Source of the DNA: Gammaproteobacteria bacterium
GTDB lineage: Bacteria > Pseudomonadota > Gammaproteobacteria > Steroidobacterales > Woeseiaceae
Direction: 5' to 3'
Length of the DNA stretch: 11,473 nucleotides
Assembly (NCBI GenBank): GCA_030641695.1
Contig: DAOWGY010000018.1
Location: forward strand, 1-11,473
This document shows positions 4,865-11,473 of this stretch, one piece after another. The position numbers were made by a program, and so were the translations under genes. The notes under the pieces are model-generated. The model did not search any database, was not told where the DNA came from, and saw only the letters and a list, made by a program, of their open reading frames with translations. Position 1 is the stretch's first letter; every line of letters begins with the position of its first letter.

Positions 4865-6547
4865 ATGCAGGCAATCTCCGAAACGACCGACAAACCCGCG
4901 GCCAGGCTCGATTTTCGTACCGCGCCGGACGCATATCGGCACTGGTCGATATCCATCGACGGCCCTGTCGCGACGCTCATCATGGCGGTTGACGAGGACA
5001 GCCCGTTTGCCGACGGCTACGAGCTGAAACTGAATTCCTACGACATCGGCGTCGATGTCGAGTTGTACGACGCGGTGCAGAGGCTGCGGTTCGAGCACCC
5101 GGAGGTGCGGACCGTGGTCCTGACGTCCGGCATCGACGCCATGTTCTGTGCCGGCGCCAACATTCGCATGCTGGGCAGCTCGAGCCACTCCCACAAAGTC
5201 AACTTCTGCAAGTTCACCAACGAAACACGCAACGCCATCGAGGATTCGAGTCTGCGTTCCGGCCAGACATACATGACCGCCCTGAACGGCACGGCCGCAG
5301 GTGGCGGTTACGAACTGGCGCTCGCGACCGAATACCTGATGTTGATCGACGACGGCAATTCCGCCGTTTCCCTGCCGGAAGTACCGTTGCTGGCGGTGCT
5401 GCCCGGAACGGGAGGCCTGACCCGGGTCGTCGACAAGCGCAAGGTCCGGCGTGACCTGGCCGATGTCTTCTGTACCGTCGAGGAGGGCATGAAAGGTCAG
5501 CGTGCGGTCGACTGGCGCTTGGTCGACGAGATAGTGCCGCGCTCGAAATTTGACGCGCGGGTCAGGGAAAAAGCGCTGCAGCTCGCTGCCACCTCGGACC
5601 GCCCGGAGAATGAGAGCGGCATTCGGCTCAAACGCCTCGAGCGAGAACAAGATAAAGACGAGATTCGATATCCCTTCGTGACTGTAACGCTCGACCGGGC
5701 CGGGCGCAGTGGCACGATAGAAATCATGGCGCCCGATCGCGATGCGCCCGCCGACGTCGACGGTATCGAGGCCGAAGGTGTCAGTTTCTGGCCGCTTGCC
5801 GTCAGCCGGGCGATCGATGACGCGTTGTTGCACCTGCGCTTCAATGAACCGATCCTGGGCACACTGATCATCAAGACATCGGGCGATGGCCAGCGGGTTG
5901 CCGCTTACGACGAGCTGCTGCGGAGCAACCGCGACAACTGGCTGGTGCGTGAAATCCTGCTGTACATGCAGAGAACGTTCAAACGGCTGGACGTCACCTC
6001 GAGAACGACTTTTGCCTTCGTCGAGCCCGGCAGTTGTTTCGTCGGCATGCTGGCGGACCTGCTCTTTGCCGTTGATCGCAGCTACATGCTGGACGGGCAA
6101 CTGGACGATCGGCCGGCAGCGTCGATTCGGTTGACCGAACTCAATTTCGGCGCGCTGCGAATGTCGAACGGGCTCACGCGTCTTGAAACACGGTTTCTGG
6201 GCGACAGCGCGAGCCTGAAGAATGCACAGGATTTGATCGGCCAGGGCCTCGACGCGGCGGCGGCGCTCGATGCGGGCCTCGTCACCTACACGCCTGACGA
6301 CATCGACTGGGAAGACGAAATACGATTATTGTTGGAAGAGCGTGCGAGCTTTTCGCCCGATGCGCTGACCGGTATGGAAGCGAACCTGCGATTTGTCGGC
6401 CCGGAGACCCTGGAAACCAAGATATTTGGTCGCCTGAGTGCATGGCAGAACTGGATATTTCAACGCCCGAACGCCGCCGGTGACTCGGGTGCACTAAAAC
6501 TCTATGGCACGGGCAAGCGTGCCAAGTATGACCGCGGGAGAGTCTAG
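4865..6547 (+). CDS. boxC: 2,3-epoxybenzoyl-CoA dihydrolase BoxC
   Basis: Ring-opening enzyme of the aerobic benzoyl-CoA pathway: it hydrolyses 2,3-epoxybenzoyl-CoA to 3,4-dehydroadipyl-CoA semialdehyde and formate. The product is 560 aa, about the family length and roughly double an ordinary crotonase. The N-terminal crotonase half carries the CoA/oxyanion-hole segments FCAGANIRML (94-103) and NGTAAGGGYELALATE (141-156), followed by SLPEVPLLAVLPGTGGL (169-185). The second half (from about 320) is a degenerate crotonase-like domain. The frame is open upstream to 4655, but the ATG at 4865 is the true start: it gives the typical MQAISETTDKPAARLDFRT opening and does not overlap boxR. The Shine-Dalgarno sequence is weak. 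boxB follows after 2 nt, so translation is probably coupled. Confidence 0.95.
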   Translation: MQAISETTDKPAARLDFRTAPDAYRHWSISIDGPVATLIMAVDEDSPFADGYELKLNSYDIGVDVELYDAVQRLRFEHPEVRTVVLTSGIDAMFCAGANIRMLGSSSHSHKVNFCKFTNETRNAIEDSSLRSGQTYMTALNGTAAGGGYELALATEYLMLIDDGNSAVSLPEVPLLAVLPGTGGLTRVVDKRKVRRDLADVFCTVEEGMKGQRAVDWRLVDEIVPRSKFDARVREKALQLAATSDRPENESGIRLKRLEREQDKDEIRYPFVTVTLDRAGRSGTIEIMAPDRDAPADVDGIEAEGVSFWPLAVSRAIDDALLHLRFNEPILGTLIIKTSGDGQRVAAYDELLRSNRDNWLVREILLYMQRTFKRLDVTSRTTFAFVEPGSCFVGMLADLLFAVDRSYMLDGQLDDRPAASIRLTELNFGALRMSNGLTRLETRFLGDSASLKNAQDLIGQGLDAAAALDAGLVTYTPDDIDWEDEIRLLLEERASFSPDALTGMEANLRFVGPETLETKIFGRLSAWQNWIFQRPNAAGDSGALKLYGTGKRAKYDRGRV

Positions 6548-6549
6548 TC

Positions 6550-7989
6550 ATGACAGAGGTTGACTACGCAGCACTAATTCCGAACAACGTTGACCTGGCG
6601 TCGGATGCTCGACTGCAACGTGCGCTGGAAGCCTGGTATCCGAAGTACATCGACTGGTGGAAGAGGATGGGACCTGTCGGATTTCAGGAGCAAGACGTAT
6701 ACCTGCGTACCGCGGTAGGCGTCGATTCGGAAGGCTGGGCAAAGTTCGGCTATGTGAAAATGCCCGAGTATCGCTGGGGGATTCTGCTGGCACCGCAGGA
6801 GGATGGCAGAACCATCGCGTTTGGCCAGCACAAAGGTGAGCCGGTCTGGCAGGAGGTTCCTGGTGAGTACCGTGCCATGCTGCGCCGCCTCATTGTCATT
6901 CAGGGCGATACCGAACCGGCCTCCGTTGAACAGCAACGCTTCCTCGGGCAAACGGCGCCGTCCCTGTATGACATGCGCAATCTTTTTCAGGTCAACGTCG
7001 AAGAAGGACGCCATCTCTGGGCGATGGTCTATCTATTGCAGAAGTATTTTGGCCGTGATGGCCGGGAAGAGGCAGAAGACCTGCTTGTTCGGACCTCTGG
7101 CGACGCCGACAAGCCGAGAATCCTCGGCGCGTTCAACGAAGCCACGCCGGACTGGCTGTCGTTCTTCATGTTCACGACGTTTACCGATCGCGATGGCAAG
7201 ATGCAGCTGGAGTCACTGGCAACATCGGGGTTCGATCCGCTGGCAAGAACGACCCGCTTCATGCTCACCGAGGAAGGTCACCATATGTTCGTCGGCCGCA
7301 CCGGTGTCGAGCGCGTCATACAGCGCACTTGCGAGGTAATGAAGGAGCATGGCATCACCGATCCGACGGACAAAGAGGCGGTACGTCAATATGGCGTTAT
7401 CGACCTCGCGACCATACAAAAGAAGATCAACTTTCATTTTTCCGTAACGCTGGACCTGTTCGGCGCCGAAATATCGACTAATGCTGCCAACTCCTTCAAC
7501 GCAGGATTGAAGGGCCGATTCCGTGAAGTGAACATCGACGATGATCATCAACTGGAAAACGACACCTATCCGGTGGCGAAGGTGACCGACGGCAAGGTGC
7601 AGATCGTTGACACCCCGGCTCTGAGCGCTATCAATGCACGACTCTGCGATGACTACATCGACGATTGCGAAAAGGTCATGAAACGCTGGAACCGTGTGCT
7701 GCAGACGCACGACCTCAACTATTCCCTGTCGCTGCCGCACCGCGCGTTTCACCGCGCCGTCGGTGAGTTTTCTGATGTGTACGCGAACGTCCTGGGAGAG
7801 ATCATCAGCGAGGCGCAGTGGAGTAGTCGGCAGGATCGGTGGCTGCCATCCGACGCTGACCTCGAGTTTATCCTGTCGTTAATGCAGCCGGAAACGACAC
7901 CCGGAAAGTACGCGAACTGGATTGCGGCGCCGCGAGCCGGGATCAACGGTCAATCCGGCGATTTCGAGTACGTGAAACTGGTCGCATGA
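6550..7989 (+). CDS. boxB: Benzoyl-CoA 2,3-epoxidase BoxB (diiron)
   Basis: Class I diiron oxygenase component that uses O2 and electrons to epoxidise benzoyl-CoA at C2-C3. The product is 479 aa, close to characterised BoxB proteins. The expected metal ligands are all present in helical contexts: E122, E152 and H155 (in EEGRHLWAMVYLL), D213, and E242 and H245 (in TEEGHHMFVG). They line up at a constant offset of 2 with the ligands I recall for the Azoarcus evansii enzyme. The start ATG at 6550 follows a GGGAGAG Shine-Dalgarno sequence and lies 2 nt after the boxC stop. BoxB normally receives electrons from the NADPH-dependent BoxA, which is not in this window. The next gene starts 10 nt downstream, with its Shine-Dalgarno sequence overlapping the boxB stop codon. 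Confidence 0.96.
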   Translation: MTEVDYAALIPNNVDLASDARLQRALEAWYPKYIDWWKRMGPVGFQEQDVYLRTAVGVDSEGWAKFGYVKMPEYRWGILLAPQEDGRTIAFGQHKGEPVWQEVPGEYRAMLRRLIVIQGDTEPASVEQQRFLGQTAPSLYDMRNLFQVNVEEGRHLWAMVYLLQKYFGRDGREEAEDLLVRTSGDADKPRILGAFNEATPDWLSFFMFTTFTDRDGKMQLESLATSGFDPLARTTRFMLTEEGHHMFVGRTGVERVIQRTCEVMKEHGITDPTDKEAVRQYGVIDLATIQKKINFHFSVTLDLFGAEISTNAANSFNAGLKGRFREVNIDDDHQLENDTYPVAKVTDGKVQIVDTPALSAINARLCDDYIDDCEKVMKRWNRVLQTHDLNYSLSLPHRAFHRAVGEFSDVYANVLGEIISEAQWSSRQDRWLPSDADLEFILSLMQPETTPGKYANWIAAPRAGINGQSGDFEYVKLVA

Positions 7990-7999
7990 GGTGTGACAA

Positions 8000-8476
8000 G
8001 TGAATAGTCAGCAACAATTCGCCGACGCCGTTGCAATGATTACCGGGCGCGTCTCCGGCAAGAGTATTGGCAGCGATCTACAGACCTTGCTGAATGAAAA
8101 TTTTCCGCCGGGCGGTGAGGCGTTTGACGATCTCGCCGACCTGTGCCGACAAGGCATCGATGAAGGCTGGCTCTGTGATCGCGAGCATGGTGGCATCAGG
8201 TTCGGCAGGATCATGAAACCTGGGCCGGAAACCAACGGTTTCTCTGTCGATGTGGTGGAAATGGAGAATATTGTCGGACCCTATCATGGTCACCCGAATG
8301 GTGAAATCGACATGATCATTCCCGAATCTGCGGATGCGAAATTCGACGGGCAGGGACAGGGCTGGATGGTTTACGAGGCTGATAGCGCTCATCATCCAAC
8401 GGTGACCGGCGGAAAAGCGATCGTTCTTTACTTATTGCCGGAGGGCGAGATCGACTTCGCCCGAACTCCGGCATAA
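8000..8476 (+). CDS. DUF4863 family protein (PnbB-like, cupin-type metal site)
   Basis: A 158-aa protein with a GTG start at 8000, preceded by GAGGTG at 6-nt spacing that overlaps the boxB stop. It matches the DUF4863 pattern: an N-terminal helical part (1-60), then a beta-rich part with YHGHPNGEID (95-104) and SAHHPTV (129-135), and a C-terminal LYLLPEGEIDF (143-153). The H96-x-H98-x3-E102 set fits the first cupin motif, and H131/H132 could complete a metal site. DUF4863 proteins occur in box operons. As I recall, the family includes PnbB, the 4-hydroxylaminobenzoate lyase of 4-nitrobenzoate degradation. Its role with benzoyl-CoA is not known to me. Possibilities are a lyase or hydrolase on a substituted aromatic, or disposal of a side product; its place between boxB and hcrC ties it to the pathway. 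Confidence 0.8.
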   Translation: MNSQQQFADAVAMITGRVSGKSIGSDLQTLLNENFPPGGEAFDDLADLCRQGIDEGWLCDREHGGIRFGRIMKPGPETNGFSVDVVEMENIVGPYHGHPNGEIDMIIPESADAKFDGQGQGWMVYEADSAHHPTVTGGKAIVLYLLPEGEIDFARTPA

Positions 8477-8480
8477 CACA

Positions 8481-9029
8481 GTGGCTATTATGTCGGGCAA
8501 CAAATCACTGGATGGGATGGTTGCCACCGTACTCAAAGTTAATGAAGACGACTACCCTGTTGTCTTCCCGGCCCATCACACCTTGCTCGAGGTTCTGCGC
8601 GAGGACTGCAAGCTGACTGGTACCAAACACGGCTGTGAGTTGGGTGAATGTGGCGCATGCGCTGTGCTGGTTGATGGAGAGCCGGTCCTGTCGTGCCTGC
8701 AAATAACGACTGACGTCATCGGCAAATCGATTAGAACAGTCGAGGGACTTCAGGACGGCAATGCACTACATCCGTTACAGGAGTCGTTCGCTGATCTTGG
8801 CGCAGCGCAGTGTGGCTACTGCACACCCGGCATCCTGATGGTGGCCGAAGCACTGCTTGACGGGGAACCGGACCCTGATGACGAACAGATCAAGGAAGCG
8901 CTCTCGGGAAACCTGTGTCGCTGCACCGGATATAACCGCATCATAGAAGCTGTAAAGTGGGCGGCAGCAAAACAGAGAGGGGACGACTGGCGGCCGGACG
9001 AAGCGCTTTTTACAGGCGCTGAGTACTAG
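8481..9029 (+). CDS. hcrC: 4-hydroxybenzoyl-CoA reductase-type small subunit, 2x[2Fe-2S]
   Basis: Iron-sulfur subunit of a xanthine-oxidase-family molybdoenzyme, 182 aa. Both cluster sets are complete: the plant-ferredoxin type C52-x4-C57-x2-C60-x11-C72 (GCELGECGACAVLVDG) and the helical type C111-x2-C114-x31-C146-x-C148 (QCGYCTPG and LCRCTGYNRII). It relays electrons between the FAD- or ferredoxin-linked subunit and the molybdenum centre. The start is the GTG at 8481, 4 nt after the DUF4863 stop; an ATG at 8490 in the same frame is an equal alternative, as neither has a clear Shine-Dalgarno sequence. It is about 20 aa longer than the Thauera HcrC length I recall, through short extensions at both ends. 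The assignment to the 4-hydroxybenzoyl-CoA reductase group rests mainly on the large subunit that follows 1 nt downstream. Confidence 0.85.
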   Translation: MAIMSGNKSLDGMVATVLKVNEDDYPVVFPAHHTLLEVLREDCKLTGTKHGCELGECGACAVLVDGEPVLSCLQITTDVIGKSIRTVEGLQDGNALHPLQESFADLGAAQCGYCTPGILMVAEALLDGEPDPDDEQIKEALSGNLCRCTGYNRIIEAVKWAAAKQRGDDWRPDEALFTGAEY

Positions 9030-9030
9030 A

Positions 9031-11473
9031 ATGCCGAAGGCCCTTTCGAAATCGCCGCAAGAGCAGACGGAATCCGATTTAAAGATCGTTGGCACGCCAT
9101 TTCGACGTGTCGACGGCCGAGCAAAGGTCACTGGTCAAACGCTCTTCGCGGATGACGTGGTGTTACCGCGCACCGCCCATGTGAAACTCGTTCGGAGTAC
9201 CTTGCCGCACGCGAGGATCAAACATATTGATTTGTCGGCCGCGCTCGCAATGGACGGCGTGCTGGGTACGCTCATCGGCGAGGAGCTGCCGAACGCTTTC
9301 GGCATCATGCCAGTATCGGAAGATGAGCATGCGCTGGCCATCGATACCGTTCGATTCATCGGTGACCCGGTAGCCGCGATTGCCGCGGTGTCGGAGGATG
9401 TGGCGCACGCTGCAGCGCTGGCCGTCAAGGTCGAGTACGAACCACTACCGACCATTTCCAGCGTGGAGGAGGCGCTGCGCACTCCCGAGCCGCAGATTCA
9501 CGATTACGCCGATGAGGGCAACATACACAAGAAAGTCTCGCTGCAGTTCGGTGATATCGACGCGGCAATGAAAGCGGCGGACCTGGTCCTGGAGGACGAC
9601 TTTCTCTACGAAGGAAGCAACCACCTGGCGCTGGAACAACACTCGTCCATCGCCTTCACCGAGGATGACGATCGCGTCACCGTGTATTCGTCGACGCAGT
9701 GCCCCCACTATGTGCATCGCGCGCTGAGCAAGACACTCGACATTCCGCCGTCGCGTATTCGCGTCATAGCCTGCTCAAATGGCGGTGGCTTCGGCGGTAA
9801 GAGCGATCCCTTCAATCACGAAATCGTCGTCGCCAAACTGGCGCTCAAGCTGGGGCGCCCGGCCAAGATCACCCTGACACGCGAAGAGGTATTCTACTGC
9901 CATCGCGGCCGCCATCCGGTGCAGATGCACCTGAAGACGGGCTTCAGGAAAGACGGCACGATCACGGCGCAACATTTGCGTACGACGCTCGACGGCGGTG
10001 CGTTCGGCAGTTATGGCGTCGCAAGTACCTTTTATACCGGCGCCCTGCAAACGACGACCTACAAGTTGCCGAATTACTGGTTCGAGGGGGCGCGTGCGTT
10101 TACGAACAAGCCGCCTTGCGGCCCGAAGAGGGGTCATGGCACACCGCAGCCGCGATTCGGCTACGAGATACAGCTCGACAAGGCGGCACATGCGCTTGGC
10201 ATCGATCCGGCTGAGCTTCGCCTCCGGAATCTCGTGGAGCCAGATACGATTACCGCGAACTGGTTGCGTATCGGCACGATTGGTTTGAAGGAATGTATCG
10301 AGGCCGTCGTCAACGGCAGCGGCTGGAACGAGCGTTACGGCAAGTTGCCGGAAGGCCGCGGGCTGGGACTTGCGTGCAGCGCATACATGACGGGCGCGGG
10401 ACTGCCTATTTACTGGAACCACATGCCGCAATCGGGCGTGCAGCTGAAGCTGGATCGCAGCGGCAACGTTGCGGTCTTCTGCGGCGAAGCGGAAATCGGC
10501 CAGGGCTCCGACAGCATTCTCGCCGCGGTTGTCGCGGAAGTGCTGGGTATCGACCTCAAGGATATCCGTTTGTGCGTCGCTGATACGGACCTGACGCCCG
10601 TGGATCTTGGCAGTTACTCGTCGCGCGTGACGCTCATGGTGGGGCAGGCCGCAAAGCAGGCTGCCGAACGCGCGCGCGACAGGATCGCGGAGGCGGTCGG
10701 CGAACACATGGAGCTTGCGGCGGACTCGCTGGTATTTGCGGATCGGAGCGTCTTTCCCGCGCACGATCCAGACAGGGCCATCGGTTTCGACGAGGCGGTT
10801 GTCATCGCGGAATCGCGCTTCGGTACGCTCGGCACGACCGGCTCGTACATTCCGCCGCGGGCACCGGGCCGATATCGCGGTGCCGGCGTCGGTCCGTCAC
10901 CGACGTACTCCTATTCCGCAAGCGTGCTGGAGGTCGAGGTCGATCCCGAGACGGGCATGTACGATGTCGTCAAAGTCTGGATGGCGCACGACATCGGCCG
11001 CGCACTGAACCCTGTGCTTGCGCTCGGGCAGATCGAGGGCAGTATTTACATGGGACTGGGCGAGGCCGTCATGGAAGAACAGGCATTTCGGCGCCTGCCG
11101 AAGCGCCTGTCCCCCGCACTCGTGCACAAGATGCCGTCCATGCTTGAGTACAAGAGTCCCGGCTTTCATGACATGCCGGAGCTGACCTGCTACATGATCG
11201 AGACGGATGATGAGCGCGGGCCGTACGGCGCCAAGGAGGCGGGGCAGGGGCCGTTGCTGCCGGTCATGCCGGCGCTGGCGAATGCGATTTTCGATGCAGT
11301 CGGCGTGCGCGTGGACCAGGTGCCGATACATCCGGACCACGTACTGAAGGGATTGCAGGCAAAGAAAAACGGCCGCGACCCGCGCGTCGGTCCCACAAAG
11401 TTTCCGGAGATCGACTTCGGCGAACCGCTCATCGTGCATACGCCGGAACAAGGTGGCGACGGCCGCGCCGCGA
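9031..11473 (+). CDS. hcrA: 4-hydroxybenzoyl-CoA reductase-type molybdopterin subunit, partial 3' end
   Basis: Molybdenum-cofactor subunit of the xanthine oxidase family; 814 codons are read without a stop to the right edge, and from its length only a few residues should be missing. The N-terminal domain opens with GTPFRRVDGRAKVTGQTLFADD (21-42, split here only by length). The cofactor-binding segments GGGFGGK (251-257), EIGQGSD (488-494) and AHDIGRALNP (652-661) are present. The strongest subtype marker is CGPKRGHGTPQPRFG (363-377), preceded by FYCHRGRHPV (288-297); I recall both from HcrA/HbaC-type 4-hydroxybenzoyl-CoA reductases, which remove the ring para-hydroxyl with reduced ferredoxin. 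KEAGQGP (735-741) has Gln739 where hydroxylases have the catalytic Glu. The start ATG at 9031 is 1 nt after hcrC, suggesting coupled translation. The FAD subunit is not seen and would have to lie beyond the edge. A related but different aryl-CoA specificity is possible. Confidence 0.85.
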   Translation, partial: MPKALSKSPQEQTESDLKIVGTPFRRVDGRAKVTGQTLFADDVVLPRTAHVKLVRSTLPHARIKHIDLSAALAMDGVLGTLIGEELPNAFGIMPVSEDEHALAIDTVRFIGDPVAAIAAVSEDVAHAAALAVKVEYEPLPTISSVEEALRTPEPQIHDYADEGNIHKKVSLQFGDIDAAMKAADLVLEDDFLYEGSNHLALEQHSSIAFTEDDDRVTVYSSTQCPHYVHRALSKTLDIPPSRIRVIACSNGGGFGGKSDPFNHEIVVAKLALKLGRPAKITLTREEVFYCHRGRHPVQMHLKTGFRKDGTITAQHLRTTLDGGAFGSYGVASTFYTGALQTTTYKLPNYWFEGARAFTNKPPCGPKRGHGTPQPRFGYEIQLDKAAHALGIDPAELRLRNLVEPDTITANWLRIGTIGLKECIEAVVNGSGWNERYGKLPEGRGLGLACSAYMTGAGLPIYWNHMPQSGVQLKLDRSGNVAVFCGEAEIGQGSDSILAAVVAEVLGIDLKDIRLCVADTDLTPVDLGSYSSRVTLMVGQAAKQAAERARDRIAEAVGEHMELAADSLVFADRSVFPAHDPDRAIGFDEAVVIAESRFGTLGTTGSYIPPRAPGRYRGAGVGPSPTYSYSASVLEVEVDPETGMYDVVKVWMAHDIGRALNPVLALGQIEGSIYMGLGEAVMEEQAFRRLPKRLSPALVHKMPSMLEYKSPGFHDMPELTCYMIETDDERGPYGAKEAGQGPLLPVMPALANAIFDAVGVRVDQVPIHPDHVLKGLQAKKNGRDPRVGPTKFPEIDFGEPLIVHTPEQGGDGRAA

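Noticed and set aside
4266..4865. 199-codon plus-strand frame opposite boxR
   Set aside because: Arg/Cys-rich shadow of boxR with no ribosome binding site or motif.
4733..6100. 455-codon open frame on the minus strand opposite boxC
   Set aside because: It is antisense to boxC and the boxR start, has no recognisable motif, and arises from GC-rich codon bias in boxC.
9775..10764. 329-codon open frame on the minus strand
   Set aside because: It lies wholly opposite the molybdenum subunit gene, whose sense frame is clearly coding; the Arg/Ala/His-rich translation is typical of a shadow frame.
1..11473. CRISPR array, tRNA, rRNA or insertion sequence
   Set aside because: I saw no regularly spaced repeats, no tRNA-like cloverleaf, and no transposase or terminal inverted repeats.

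Overview
The window looks like the chromosome of a proteobacterium, probably a gammaproteobacterium. The grounds are GC-rich codon use, Shine-Dalgarno-led tightly packed genes, a DUF6455-type protein, an FdxA-type seven-iron ferredoxin, and the BoxR/BoxC/BoxB families, which are mainly proteobacterial. I cannot name a genus.

Left part (1-1362): accessory-looking genes. A minus-strand gene runs off the left edge; its N-terminus resembles DUF6538, a domain usually found at the start of tyrosine recombinases. A 219-bp intergenic stretch follows. Then come two small plus-strand genes for cysteine-rich proteins: an unrecognised soluble protein of 123 aa and a membrane-anchored DUF6455-like protein of 108 aa.

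Middle part (1405-3849): a seven-iron ferredoxin (fdxA type, minus strand) is divergent from an AMP-forming acyl/aryl-CoA ligase with a TTG start. Their 221-bp spacer holds two copies of a 15-bp direct repeat with a TGCA core; one sits on the predicted transcription start of the ligase. The ligase converges on an adrenodoxin-type [2Fe-2S] ferredoxin gene.

Right part (3853-11473): an aerobic benzoyl-CoA ('box') locus. A BoxR-type repressor (XRE helix-turn-helix plus shikimate-kinase-like domain) forms a minus-strand operon with the [2Fe-2S] ferredoxin. Across a 64-bp AT-rich control region lies a plus-strand operon: boxC, boxB, a DUF4863 protein, and the small and large subunits of a molybdenum hydroxylase-family enzyme that most resembles 4-hydroxybenzoyl-CoA reductase (hcrC, hcrA). 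hcrA is still open at the right edge. Gaps between these five genes are 1 to 10 nt, which indicates one transcript.

How the genes may work together (inference): the ligase activates an aromatic acid, possibly 4-hydroxybenzoate, to its CoA thioester. The HcrA/C enzyme would remove the para-hydroxyl to give benzoyl-CoA, BoxB would epoxidise the ring with O2, and BoxC would open the ring to 3,4-dehydroadipyl-CoA semialdehyde and formate. BoxR would sense benzoyl-CoA. This would join a reductive reaction best known from anaerobes to an O2-dependent pathway. The usual BoxB reductase gene boxA, the reductase FAD subunit (hcrB) and the semialdehyde dehydrogenase (boxD) are not in this window; two ferredoxins are.
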